Assembly: GCA_947650285.1 (NCBI GenBank)
Contig: CANTFL010001315.1
Location: 248,001 to 312,000 of the forward strand
From: Hyaloperonospora brassicae
Taxonomy: Eukaryota > Oomycota > Peronosporomycetes > Peronosporales > Peronosporaceae
DNA length: 64,000 nt
Direction of reading: 5' to 3'
This document shows positions 38,971 to 50,827 of this stretch, one piece after another. Position numbers and translations under genes: made by a program. Each line of letters opens with the position of its first letter. The first letter of the stretch is position 1. The notes under the pieces were generated by a model. The model was not told the DNA's origin, did no database searches, and was given only the letters and a program-made list of their open reading frames with translations.

Positions 38971-41900
38971 CTTGGATTACGTATTGACCTCAGAGTAGAC
39001 ACATATCCACCTTTGTCACCAAAGAACTCGAATTCTTTCTTGTTCAATTATATGATGGTAAGCCACCCTTATTAGCTTGTATCGTCCAGTCAGAATCATT
39101 CTTGGACTTACTTGACGCTGGAAATTTGTGTTTCACCTCGCCTCAAACAACGATAAAAATATCGTAATCATTCCACCAGATGATTGTCGTTATTTTAGAT
39201 ATAACGTCAGGTGGAAAGGTAATTCAAGTTCATATAAAATTTATGAAGTCCATTTTATTCAGATACTTGGCCTCGTTCAACAAATCTACATTGCCCAAAC
39301 AATGGTTCGAGAGGTACATTTTGGTCCGAATACATTGTGCGTCTGTACTGGTCTTGCAAAACCGCAATTGGTTTGTACATTTGTAGATATATGTGCTCTA
39401 GTTTAATCTGATTGAATAAATATTATCGGTTATTACACGACTAAAGACTTTTCATGATAAACATAGCACCGTTTTAGTAGAAGAGACATTGTACGTCTTT
39501 TTTGCAAAATCATTGGGTAATTTGCACCAAATTAAATGAGATGATTCAGTCGAATGTAAGAAAATGTATCAGGAAGTCAAATGTCATTTTTACGGCCATA
39601 AAACGAACAATTTAATGAATGAAATTTACGCTTATGTCAACGCACGGCCGTCAAGATCATATTTACTATTGCATCGATTTCAACGATACGTTAATTTAGA
39701 TATTTTACTTCGACTTCGAGGTATTTGTACAGACTTTAAAATCATTAAGACCTGGCGAATTGAACAAATAATCTAAAATGAAGGTGCAACTAAGAATTAA
39801 TATTCGTGGCTGCGACTAAGGCGTTGTTATGATTGAAAAAAATGTAATTGTATCGGTGATCAAAGCCACAAATGCTACTTGATAACGTAACAAAAATATT
39901 ACGCTTTTACCTCGTGCTAGGTGTCAATGTATCGCCAGCAAGATCTTCGTGACCGCTCCAATAGCCCTAAATACTTTGACTCTAACAAGAGGCGACACAA
40001 AAATAACGAGGGCTACTATCACCGTAATTATCTCCACGTCTCGATCGTAAAAGTGACATCTTTAGGGCTCTTTCGACGACTTGTTTGATCGATCAATCGA
40101 AACGAATGGCTCGCGGTTCCTTTGTGACTCAGGAGTAAGCCATAAGATATTCTACAGAAGGGGATGAGCACTAAGCATTTGTATTTCTTAAAGACTTTGT
40201 AGACGCTTAAAAGTCGAAAGCTACATTTAAATAACTAGGTCATAAAACCTGCAGATCGTGTCAATTGTATATTTTGGGACTTCCACACGCCACACATCCA
40301 GCTTAATTACACGCTTTAATCGATACATCGCCACCTTCATCATCGCATGACAACTCAGGCTTCCAAATTCCATCAGCAGGTGAACGATCCCTCGACTGGG
40401 CTTCTGTTGTCCTTTAGCAGCTGTACGCGTAGGTCTAACCGTTCATTCACTTTTGAGATGTACATACAAGAATGTGTAACACATACGATAAGTATTTACA
40501 AGGGGTGGGGTATATAACAAATACCAACTATAAAAGTAATAAAGTAATAAAAAAATGTAGATTGCTTTGAACCGAACATTTTAAATTGACGATAACTAGT
40601 CACTTCAGTGACGAACAAATAACTGATCTACTAGCGTAAGCCCATTATATCTACACTAATCAGTTTAAGTCACTAATATTAATTTTAACTGAATGGAAAT
40701 TAATGATATATGCAGTAATAAGTAAATTTAGAAGGTGCATTAGGTTAAGAGATCACATTATAGCCAATTTGCTCTTCCGGTTATGTATAGGGAATCGGTA
40801 TTCATCGCTCACCTTTTCGTTAATCAGCACCTACCCATATATTACCGTAAGATATATAAATTTTCATGTATTTGATTACGCTTCGGGAAGATAATGGCGC
40901 AAAACTTTAGCGAGTAGTAGTGAGGCTTATCGTTCGATCGGTGCGGGTGACCGATCTCACCAAACGTTGTCTTGCCATTAACGAGGGTCTATTTGACCAG
41001 TCTTTTATCACATTAAACTATGCAATCAATTGAAATATTAGTAACAAGACGCACAGAAGGCGAGCAATAGAATCAATTTCCAATGTTTTATATCATTCAT
41101 GCTCTTGTGGCCCAACAGTGTCTGCACTCCAGCTGACACAAAAATGAGAAAGCCTATCGCCTTGTCGATGTAAAGCTGTTGCTTGCCACGGTTTGCTACC
41201 CAATTTGAATCAACAAGATCCTTAATATGAGCTAAATTTATCGCTGTTCCCTGAGTGGAAAAGTACTCGACAAAAACTTGTTGATGCGGCCTTCAACGAC
41301 TGAGCAGATGTTTCCAAATAAACACCGTTCGTGGCGCTAGCGACGAAACTTGTAGCGCTCAATGAGGTATCATCGTTGATTTTGGTGATCAATGCCGTCA
41401 TGTTGATCGGCTCAGACCAGTCTCTTGACGGAATCGTGCCCAATGACGAGGAGTAGTGAGCGTCAATTCTGCGGTCGTTCTCCATTTGAATCGAAACGAA
41501 GTTAATTGAAGTGCCCAGCGGATGAAGACTGACTTTAAACGGAATTCTTGACGAGTAAAGCTACATATGGCTCTTGTCAGACGCCACGTCGAGCCACTTC
41601 CATCATTAAATAACACGTTAGTCTCATTGGTCATTTGAACAGGTAGTACGACAAAATGTACCTCTTTAATAACTTCTGCGGCTGGCTCAAAGTCAATTTA
41701 GAATATGGTAATTTTAAATATCTTTATCTTTGTGCTCATGCAGGATTATCGATTCAAGCTAAATCTCTTCCAGAAGCGTTCATTTATAAGTCTCATTTGA
41801 CCGAGTAATGATTCGATCAACTGAGGTAGCCTAAAATAAATTACTACACGTCGCTGACTTAAAGAACGGCATTTTTTGCTCATATTTATTAGTTTATCAT

Positions 41901-42189
41901 TTGTGAATGATATTCTAAATTACTTCTGAGGCTGGTAATATACTCGATTCTACCAATCAGAAGCCGACAATGGAGGAGATTTCAGCAATATAACGGGGTG
42001 GGTGCTGTTTACCAAAAAGGTAAGTTATAAATAATATTTTCCTATATATTCACTTTACGCGTATTATGCAATAATCATATTACAATTAAAATGTGCGCAT
42101 AAATGGGTAGTGATCCAGAAAATACGTTCGAATCATGTTATTATATGTTCATGTAAATAAGATCAAGTTATAATGGGTATAAAATTCGA
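38971..42189. other. AT-rich stretch, no recognised gene
   Basis: No motif-bearing frame. Minus-strand open pieces at 41222-41485 and 41398-41634 overlap in different frames and may be one frameshifted fragment of an unidentified coding sequence. I could not place it in a family. The rest is AT-rich with short frames only. Confidence 0.45.
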
Positions 42190-42574
42190 GCTATGCGTAT
42201 TATATTCCTTGATATCGCATACCACGTTTAGCAATCCTAGATCGTTATAAACAAACTAAGCTTAGTCAAATATAAGAATAAGGTTATTTATAGAAAGACT
42301 CTGAAATATTTTGGACTTGTTAGTCCTATCTTACATATGTTGATATAATAATATATATGGTGACTTCTACTAAACACGCATTGCGCGCGTCTAGAAGTTA
42401 TGATTGGTACTTTGATGTCTGCATGAAACAGTAAATACATTCAGAGATTACCACAATTACTTCCATGACCTTTGTGTTATTTAAAAGGAATAATCGGACC
42501 TAAACATTTTCTACAATCTTTATAACATATACAATCAAAATATAATTCAGGCTCACCCCATTTCATCATCCCCG
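42190..42574 (-). repeat. Element F 3' LTR remnant
   Basis: Segment 42357-42410 (ATGGTGACTTCT.., CATTGCGCGCGTCT, ATTGGTA) matches the reverse complement of the B LTR (ATGGTGACGTCT, CATTGCGCGCGTCT, ATTGGT). 42560-42580 (CCCCATTTCATCATCCCC) matches the LTR end plus the complement of the polypurine tract in C (60827-60841). Extent inferred from these two anchors. Confidence 0.6.
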
Positions 42575-42659
42575 ACCGTTTGTCACACTAGCACCTATTT
42601 CGATGCGCGTTCAACATTTGGAAAAACTTATAAAAATATAGCAATTTTTAGTTCAGATG

Positions 42660-42920
42660 AACTCATTTCCGACCTCACATCTCATGGTTGAAAATTCCAT
42701 GCGACGCTCAGCGTATGTAGCAAAGAAGTCCATAGATTGCGCTTTAGTGTCATACGGGTGTTTGACAGATGATACGTCTTTAGCTACAGCACCCGTCGCT
42801 TCAGGAGCTCGAAGTATTGCTTATAGTAAAACCATGCTTTGTCGGGAGCACCTATTGCTGGATATACACGTGGTACTGTACACGTGCTGATGATGCCGCC
42901 GATTTTATATCATCAACCTT
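42660..42920 (+). pseudogene. Element F antisense-gene scrap
   Basis: 42840-42910 resembles the antisense gene of C at 61060-61127: the peptide pieces GAPIAGYTRGT and RADDAADFISS correspond to the [15 protein letters not shown] region of C across one frameshift. The hairpin stem at this place is kept with changed bases (arms 42867-42872 and 42881-42886, both CACGTG, versus CACGCG/CGCGTG in C). Orientation is opposite to F's gag-pol, as in B and C. Confidence 0.5.
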
Positions 42921-43790
42921 GGACATTCATATGGTAGACTTGACAATTGAATGATCGCTACGCCGGCTAGATCATTTTTTATAAACTGTTGCTGAGCTTC
43001 ACCAAGATGGCTTGTCCAAGAAAGATTACTTATGCAGAGCATCATGCCTTGTTTAATCATAATAAGCACTTACGTTACTTAAAACTTACGTCCGCTTGTG
43101 ATCACTAGAATCTGCTTCAATACGACGATAGCTTGCGCAATTGAGGATTCAAAGTTTGTGGGCCACATGCTTTTTTGGTACACGGCGGAGGCTCTTGTCC
43201 CACAGCGAGACCTCGATACCAATCCTTGCCTTCTTCTAAAAAGGTGATAAACAGCTTATCGAATGAGACAAGAAAACCTTGTGATGCCTTTATTTGAAAA
43301 ACTAAGACTTCAAGGTCTCAATAATAGCTCGAACAACTTTCGCAATGTAGATCATTGATATAAGTCGATGCTGTTACACGCAATGGTGTATTATCGGGGA
43401 CCACAAGCATTATTAAAACTCGCCGTTGCCCGCATGGAAAGCTTTTATCAGCAATGGCTGAGACATTGTGCGTAAAACATAGTTTAAAAAGCATATTACT
43501 ACGTATCTAATAAATGATAAGAACCATTACCAAAGCAAAATTTGAGGTACGTCGATTAAATCGTGAGGCAGGTGATAACTGCCTCACGTGAAGTGACGCA
43601 TGTAAAAAATTAAATGAATGTTTGTAGTGCGCTCGGAGAAAATCCTAATTTGCCCCAATTTTGAGCTCTATATCCGAATTAAGGTAAGCGATATAATTGT
43701 TACCTTTATAATGCCTTCATAATCACAACTGGTGCTTGTTTTCCGGAGGAGAAATCACTGACTTATCAAATGTGCATGGTCAAACTGATC

Positions 43791-43976
43791 TTATAGGTCC
43801 ACGATATCATTTACCAGCTGGGCACGAGGCATCCAGATGTCATGCGAGGGTGAATACAACTTCCAGCAAACGTGGGAATCCGCTTGATGTCTCTTCGAGT
43901 CACCTTCTGTAAATTTACGCCCCTCGTGAAAGATTTTGCCACCGAGCATGTCCCTTAACAAGATAGTTGCGCGCAA
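43791..43976 (-). pseudogene. Element F chromodomain remnant
   Basis: 61-codon piece with SHVCWKLYSPSHDIWMPRAQ LVNDI, aligned to the B chromodomain core [20 protein letters not shown]. The upstream GGKIFHEGRK corresponds to [10 protein letters not shown] of B. Aromatic-cage positions are partly kept. Lies at the expected distance from the F antisense scrap. Confidence 0.65.
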
Positions 43977-45656
43977 AAAGATCTGGCTTCAAAAAATTAA
44001 AGCACCTGCAAGAAGTGATCGATGGATTAGAGCGCATCCGAAAGAGTTTTATACAAAGTCGATTAGGAGGAAATCCTTCGCCTTAATTTGGCGGCGACTG
44101 TGAAACTCCACCGTGCCCATCGGTCGGATGATACAGCACATATTGCCCAATCTCGACCGAAGAAAAGGAGAATGTTGTAATTTGCGCAACAGAATTGCAT
44201 TTTTTTAAAAGCTTCGGTTGGGAAAATGACGAACTCAAGGTTTTTTCGGTGATCACAAGAAACGTATTATTATGTTTATACGTTATGCCGATCTCCGTTC
44301 TTGACTGAGCCCTCGCACTAATAATACGGGCGGGAACGCCCGATATAAAACGTCGGATGTGCTCGAATTTCGACAAGGTAACTAATCGTGTACACATTGC
44401 CTTAGCGATGCAGTACATGTAACGGACCGATGTACTTTGAAATCTATCTTATAAATGCCGATATTAGTCATTCTATGTCTAGGTAATTCAAGGTAGACTA
44501 CCTTTCAAATCGATGGTTTATGATCTAATAAACTTCCTTAAGAATCACCGTTACGTTTCGATCAGTCCAATACTTATACGATGTAATTTTGAGCGATATA
44601 GACCTCTTTTATTCCATGTCAGGAGGGATATAAAATCTGACTATATTGTGTACGTTTCATTGTTCTATGTGTGAGCTGCTAATACATGAATTTATTATGC
44701 CAAAATGATGTCTACATCCTAGCTGGTATATACATTAATGATGCTGACGAGATTATCATTTTCACCATTATCTGCGTCATATATAGCGAAATGATAATTT
44801 TTGAAGCTGCTTATGATATTTGATGTCGCTTTGGTCGGCTAGGCATCCTAGAAGACGCAGATATCGTCGACAAGTGATAAGCAAGAAGCACGTACTTTTT
44901 CGCACAATATATTCTACCCTTCTTGTATTGGATTGACATTATATAAATTTTGGAATATTTGGTGGGCGTAATCAATTCACGACGTACGGTGTATATAAAG
45001 TATACATATGCCCTAAGTTGTAAATGACATATTCGACCATCACACATAGTGTATTTAATGGGAAATCGAGTCAACGTGTAGTTTATCAATATTTATGTAG
45101 ATATAATTGACGCGTTTACACTGACCTTCTGGTACGGGTGGCTATATGTTAACGTCTCAACACCCGTTCCATAAAACCCAAAAAAATTACAGCGAGATAA
45201 AGCATCTTGCACTGCAGCGAGATAAAGCATCTTCTTCAATACAAGATACATTTCTCTTGCGATCCTCCTCTAAGTTAAAAATTCTGTGTAATCGTCATCG
45301 AATTTTTATAAAATTACCATTGTTTTGTAGATAGTTTTTTTATTTTTTTAAATATATAAGTTCATTTTTGAATTTTCGATATTAGACCGATTAAAATCTG
45401 TTTATAGTTTTAATGTTTTCAGAAAGTCTTTTATATAGATATGTAACGCATCTAAATGTTTTTATTTATTAAAACTATTTTTATTTCTTGTGTACCAAAA
45501 AACAAAGTTTCTGTGAAAAATAAAATAATGCGTAATAACGTCGACGAGACATGTGTCGCCGGCAACATTCGTCTAAAACAGGCAATCAATCAATTTTTGT
45601 TCTTCATATCGATGAGGACGTAACAGTGTTTAAAAACCTGTAAAAAACCTTTTAAA

Positions 45657-45850
45657 ATGGCTTTGGAATGTGATGTATTAAGCTCAGGATTTTTTATTTC
45701 ATGTGTTACCCTTTCGTACGTCGTCAAAAAAAACGTCGACGAAGACACACTGAATAAGCTTCGCAACTACAGGATTGTCTTCACTTTTGACTTCTGCAGC
45801 CAATTCGAAATCCGTCCGCGGAGAAAGTGCATGAGTGACGAACTTTAGTC
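45657..45850 (-). pseudogene. Element F RNase H/integrase linker remnant
   Basis: On the minus strand one frame reads RTDFELAAEVKSEDNPVVAK and then FFDDVRKG, aligned with RRPDFEPTSRVNSEALPTVA and LLDDVRKAY of B (54.61-54.73 kb). Supports a collinear old B-like pol. Confidence 0.6.
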
Positions 45851-46299
45851 AACCCAGATTGTATTTCTAAGGGGTTTAAAACTCAGAAAAGAGGATTAGC
45901 CACTTCGTCATTTGAGACTCTTTCAGGACGTGTGTAATGACATAAATCTGTATACCTAACTAATGGTGTATCTTTTAGGTTTTTACATCAAAAATTCAGT
46001 GATGATATCGTGACGAGTAGTTATCATTCATTATAATGAGTAACTGGGAATATCTTTATGCATATCATGCGACTAATACCAGACGACGCGCTCTACGCTG
46101 TCTGTATTGGAATGCATGAACGCAAAATCATTTAAAAATGGCCTCTTAAACAACACGTATAGCTCTGCTTTAGCCTGCAAACTCCAATGTAGGCAAGTGC
46201 ATCAATCTCTGCTCAAAGAATAAAAAAAGCGATGACAGACAGCTTCCATTGTCACTTAACATGATTTTAAAGTAAACAAATAAAACGCGCAGTCATCTC

Positions 46300-46625
46300 G
46301 ACGTACTTGCGTGAGAACTAATGCAAATTACGCCACCGGACCAACGAACCCACTTAGTCCCGTGGCACCGAGTATCACAGGACAGCAGGTGATTGCCTTG
46401 ACCTTTTCAGATAAAAACGTAATCCGTGCTGGCCTACATTGCACCAAAGTAGTATTTTTCTACCTGCGAATATGCATTTCTTTAGGTTTTTCGGACAACT
46501 TATGATTGGGCATAAGTGTAAGAATTGGATAAACGTGTAACTTCAAAGTTCCTTCGCCCGTATTTTCGTCCATAGCCCATTTATGGACAGAAAGATCGCC
46601 AATATAGCTCAATACGACTTCTCGC
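46300..46625 (-). pseudogene. Element F reverse transcriptase C-terminal remnant
   Basis: Minus-strand translation gives VHKWAMDENTGEG, SEKVKAITCCPVILGATGLS and GFVGPVA, aligned with IHSRAMDGKTDVE, PEKIKAITDWPVPVDVKGLR and KFLGLAA of B (53820-54080). The part with the catalytic YFDD box lies just upstream and is not readable. Confidence 0.6.
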
Positions 46626-47639
46626 ACCGATCTCAACATATATTATGCATCTTTTAAACGTGATATAGGTTGTTCTTTATTTATTTGTGACATCAATGGT
46701 CACTTTAAATAGCATACCACATAGAGTTCTTACTTTGCGTAAGCGGTACCCTATACATGCATGAGAATTAAATAGAAGTTATCTATTATTACCATGGACA
46801 ATAGATGGGACTCTTGACAACAATCAAAGCAACATCATTTATCGACACAGCATTCGAACCGGTACCGTTGGACTATTTAATTCGTTTAATGCATGAACTA
46901 CCCTCTATCTTCATGCATCTTTACGCTTACAGAAGGTCGAAAAACTGTGAGAATAAATTGCCTTCTTAAGATAGACCGCTGCAAAGAGATCGGTAATGAA
47001 CATGTCGATCGCAAGTACTTGATCACGAAGTAGTGACCACTACTTCAATTCAGAGCTTTAAAAGGCCAGTTCGAGCACGATTCCATTGCACAATGGTCTG
47101 TTAATAGGTAGCCCGCATGGGACGGATTAAGAAAATACATTCTTCAATTCGATCAAATAGTTGTACAAAGAATTGGCTACAGCGATATTCAAGATTCGGA
47201 CGCGTATTGCTCATTACGAGTCTTTCTGTCGAGCACTTATTCGCTCATCGATTTAATGCTAAGACACCGCTTCTCCTAAATAAAAATAACATCGACCGTA
47301 TATTAGCGATCCAATCGTCCCTTGGGACCAGTATGAAGATTTACTTGACTCTGCCACAACGCAGATCGCGTATTATTTTTTCCCGTTATAAATGAGCATT
47401 CTTGTGATCGCTGAAGCTTAATTCGGATGCACATCAAATCAAGTCTACTCTTGATCCGTTATTAGTTAATACCTCTAATGTCTCAATTATTTTTTCGGAA
47501 GTCATATTTACATGCTGAGAAAGGGTTAGGCCCAAATCTACGACCACTGATAAGATATTTTATTGAATAGGGACTCTTCTCCTTATCGTCTTATGACTGT
47601 GGCTATGCAGCAATTGTCAGAATTCCATACTTTACGGAC

Positions 47640-48950
47640 GGTTGTCTAGTCGGTTTAGAATAACCTTGTTGCCGAATCTCGGCAACCAATCTCTTTTTCA
47701 CTGGATGCTGAGTTTCTGGAATTCATCCATGTCTCGGTCCACTCGACTATTTATAATGATGGACCCTCAGCGCCACCTGTGCACTTCCACAGTCGCTGAA
47801 AGCCTTTCCCACGTTGTAGCGATCGACAAAATTGGGATCTTGTACAGTCGTACTGACGAACATACCACAATGAGGCCATCAAACTCACTCGTGCTACACA
47901 TACACGCTTCACAGAGTTCCAAGACTACCATCAGATGAACATATAAAGAACTAGTTGCAGAAATATTGACAGACAGATACTGCCAGATCACGCTTGCCTC
48001 GAACCTTTTGATCCAAGGTGATTCCAGAATGATGTCAAAGTTGTTCTCCAGATCCAGTACGAATATTTGAGCATCTTACCATCAGTCTTCTAATTGTAGT
48101 TGATTTACTGACATCACGCTTCCTCTATGAACAAAAATATGTTAATATATGATATATGTTTTCAAGGTTTTCATTTGTTTTTCAATGGTCAAGTAAAATA
48201 ATAGCATTGCAATTTTGTGTATAGATGATTATTACGTAATACTATGTTTCGAGAAATTAAAAAAGAAATGGACTAATGCAACATACAACAAAAAAAACGA
48301 CGCCGCACTGTCAACTATTGCGCGAAGTGACACATTCTAGGTCAACTTTATCAGTTAAGTGATGACGCAGTCCTCCTCTACAGGTGTAAAGACACACAGT
48401 GGTTGTATATTTGAAGCAACCTTCGTTAAAATAGTTGAAATATTTCTTGATGTTGCTAAATCAGTAGGGAGCTTTACCCCTACAAGCTTGACAAATTTGT
48501 GGTGGTCCACCCGGCTGTTGCGTCTTCGCAACAGCTTTGTACCCTCGTCCACCATCTTTTCTAGCTAGTGGACGGTCAGTTCACTCATTAACTTATGGTA
48601 GTGAGCAGATGACACTGAATATAAATGCGAAGTGTCCTAATTTGTGAGCATCTCTGCAATCGCTGATGTCTGAAGGGCATAATCTTTCGCCCTCTACATA
48701 CGAGAGGTCCATAGTCTCTGAATTTTGACCTCTAAACGACTCTGTGGACAACATGGAGTCATTGTGGGTTAATTTTGTTTTACACCAAAGCATTTCTTCT
48801 ACTCAGCTTAAACCTCTTCTAATAAACCATTAGCTCTCTGCAAAACAGACGGGCCTTGACGGACCATCTGCAAGCCCTTAAATAAATAACATGTTTAGCA
48901 CAGTATCACTGGCAGGGTTCGTTACCGAGCACATTGCAAGGTAAAGCCCA
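47640..48950 (-). pseudogene. Element F gag C-terminus and protease remnant
   Basis: 48593-48793: NSETMDLSYVEGERLCPSD and HKLGHFAF, aligned with PEPMDLCYVESERPRSS and KLGHYAYEC of the B zinc-knuckle region. 48355-48555: LPTDLATSRNISTILTKVAS, aligned with RPTDPATSREFANLLTKVAP at the start of B pol. 47767-47991: VLELCEACMCSTSEFDGLIV, aligned with ILERPQACGCSASECDGLTC after the B protease. The hairpin at 48514-48535 (GCTGTTGCG/CGCAACAGC) keeps the same perfect 9-bp stem as B 51909-51930. Confidence 0.7.
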
Positions 48951-49269
48951 GGTAAGGTGCAAGCTTAAGCATCACCCTTAACCTCTATGAAATACAGAAC
49001 ACCTAATAAACTCCTGAACTCCCCCTGGGCGGCTTATACATTTCGCTGAGCAAGTACATCAATATCCTTAGCAAACCAAACCCATCTGGGTAGTTCAATT
49101 CGAGACACAGAATTCTAATTTATTGGTCGCTTCTAATTATATTAGCTTATCGTCGATGCGACGGGCTTAAATGGAACCATTTTTGTCGGCAAGCCAACTT
49201 AACAGGGGGCCTTCCTCGAATCCGCGGTACCTGAACATTTTCAAATATAGAGTTTCCCGTCGATGCTTG

Positions 49270-49680
49270 AGCGTCGAATTTGCGCACCAAGACTGTTGTT
49301 GTCCTAGCAATTAGTCAGCTGGTGATATTGTGGTCGCAACATGATCACCTTTTCTCGCAACACATTACGTTTTTCTTAAAAGAACTTGCTGATGACTAAT
49401 TGATGTTGGATATCATGGCCCAGACAGCTCCTTTGACCACAGTAAACTAATTTTTCAGGCCGAACTCCATTTAACATCGCTCGAATAGGAGTAGCTGTTA
49501 CGAGATTTCTGAAAGCTGTCGCCTTCTCCATCAACATGCACGTCCATAATTGGCGATGCATTCGTGGTCCTTGGACGGACTATAGAGTGCTACCAGGTGT
49601 TTTGAAGCAATACCGACTCCGTATCGGACTATAAATATGGATTCAACGCTCTCTTACACCATCGAAGATCAGAACCCTGA
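49270..49680 (-). pseudogene. Possible retroelement coding fragment (Copia-like?)
   Basis: Minus frame 49376-49561 reads QLWTCMLMEKATAFRNLVTA and PIRAMLNGVRPEKLVYCGQR, reminiscent of the segment after the integrase core of Ty1/Copia elements (TPxxAxxGxxPxLxxLRVFG). It is not part of the B-like gag expected here, so F may have been truncated or interrupted. Assignment is tentative. Confidence 0.3.
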
Positions 49681-50375
49681 TAGGCGTAAGCACTACACAG
49701 ATCAAGATAAACTATTAATGCAAGACATTATTATAAAAAAACAAATATATTATTTAATACAATCAAGTCCTTAAACTCTGTTTTTCTATCAAGACCTGAC
49801 CTAATTATATATATATATATTACAAATATATAAAAATGTCTAATCAAAACATATTGCACCAGTCTTTCAGTAACTGGTAAGTTGACATTAATGCAATAAT
49901 AACCAATATTGTGACCCTGAAGTCATCTCACCAAAATTACTGTATTTAATATAATGGTAAAATCGGTAACCTAATATTGTTTACTAAAATCTTTTATTAA
50001 AATAATATTATAGTTTAAGGTAACTATGTTATTAATAAGGCTTGTATACATTCACAATCGCGGTTCTAGTGGATTGTTTTGTTGCTACGGTAGCTAAAAA
50101 ATGGTGCTAATCTTTTTTTATATCAAAGCTTGAAACACCTCATTGTCCGCATCACGCTGCTCTTCGAGATATTTAGTGTTAAACGAAGCTCGTAAACGCC
50201 GCTTTTTTACGCTTAAAAATTAGATATCTTTATTTGCAATCGTCTTTCAAATTTCTGAACGATTTATTTGGTTGTAGTTCTCTCAAAACGGGTAGATTGC
50301 TACCCTTTCTGACCACCGCACATTTTTAACCGAATTTAATGATCTGTTTTGTCAACAATATCATAAAGTGACATG
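49681..50375. other. AT-rich spacer before element B
   Basis: No gene seen. TA microsatellite at about 49806-49820. Ends directly at the 5' LTR of B; the five bases before the LTR are ACATG (50371-50375). Confidence 0.5.
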
Positions 50376-50766
50376 TGTAACGGGGCAGCCCGTTACATGG
50401 AATTGTCACTTTAAGGAAAGTGACAATAAAGAATATGAAGATGGATATTCTTTGAACAATATCACCAAAGTGGTGATATTGAAGGGTCGACCAAAGAGTC
50501 TGTTCATTGGTTGATATCGTGATGATATCAACCCACCAATCGCCGCAAGACGCGCGCAATGAGTGGTGACGAGACGTCACCATACATGCAGTTTTATTAG
50601 TATAATTGAATTAAGTCAAACGAAGAGACAGTAGTTTAAAGACTTAATTATATTAATATAACAGTTCTGCTTTCACCTTACCTACGCTTCCTCGCTTGCC
50701 ACGTGTACGTCCGTCGGGGCACCCAAATCCCTTGCGTTAAGTTACGCAAGGGTGTGCCCCGTTACA
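50376..50766 (+). repeat. Element B 5' LTR
   Basis: 391 bp. Perfect 12-bp terminal inverted repeat TGTAACGGGGCA...TGCCCCGTTACA. Contains consecutive hairpins: 50376-50397 (TGTAACGGG/CCCGTTACA, loop 4), 50402-50427 (ATTGTCACTTT/AAAGTGACAAT, loop 4), AAAGAATAT/ATATTCTTT, CAATATCACCA/TGGTGATATTG (loop 3), GGTTGATATC/GATATCAACC, TGGTGACG/CGTCACCA and CCCTTGCGT/ACGCAAGGG. The LTR should supply the promoter and RNA ends; I could not fix a transcription start. Confidence 0.92.
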
Positions 50767-50768
50767 CC

Positions 50769-50786
50769 TGGTAGCACTTTGTAGTC
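50769..50786 (+). promoter_or_regulatory. Putative primer-binding site
   Basis: Two bases after the 5' LTR the sequence TGGTAGCA begins, complementary to the 3' end (UGCUACCA) of initiator-methionine tRNA in many eukaryotes. The match then weakens, so priming by this tRNA is an inference; some chromoviruses self-prime. Confidence 0.5.
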
Positions 50787-50801
50787 CTTTCAAGGACCAC
50801 A

Positions 50802-50827
50802 TCATCCAACATGAACATGTTGGATGA
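50802..50827 (+). promoter_or_regulatory. Hairpin enclosing gag start codons
   Basis: 11-bp perfect stem TCATCCAACAT/ATGTTGGATGA with a 4-nt loop (GAAC). The first ATG (50811) straddles the 5' arm and loop; the second (50817) opens the 3' arm. A smaller hairpin, GTCCTT/AAGGAC (50784-50797), sits just upstream. Such structure could limit or pace initiation; that role is inferred. Confidence 0.7.

Larger units (their letters stand above)
42190..48950 (-). mobile_element. Fossil element F: ancient relative of B/C
   Basis: Minus-strand order of decayed B-like parts, all collinear with B: gag zinc-knuckle region (48.6-48.95 kb), gag/pol junction and protease (47.64-48.56), RT C-terminal part (46.30-46.62), RNase H/integrase linker (45.66-45.85), chromodomain (43.79-43.98), a scrap of the antisense gene on the + strand (42.66-42.92) and a 3' LTR (about 42.19-42.57). 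The 5' LTR was not found; a different sequence starts near 49.3 kb. Highly diverged from B (roughly 60-70% where alignable by eye). Confidence 0.7.

Noticed and set aside
49376..49561. Confident Copia integrase call
   Set aside because: Resemblance rests on one short segment without catalytic residues; kept only as a low-confidence feature.
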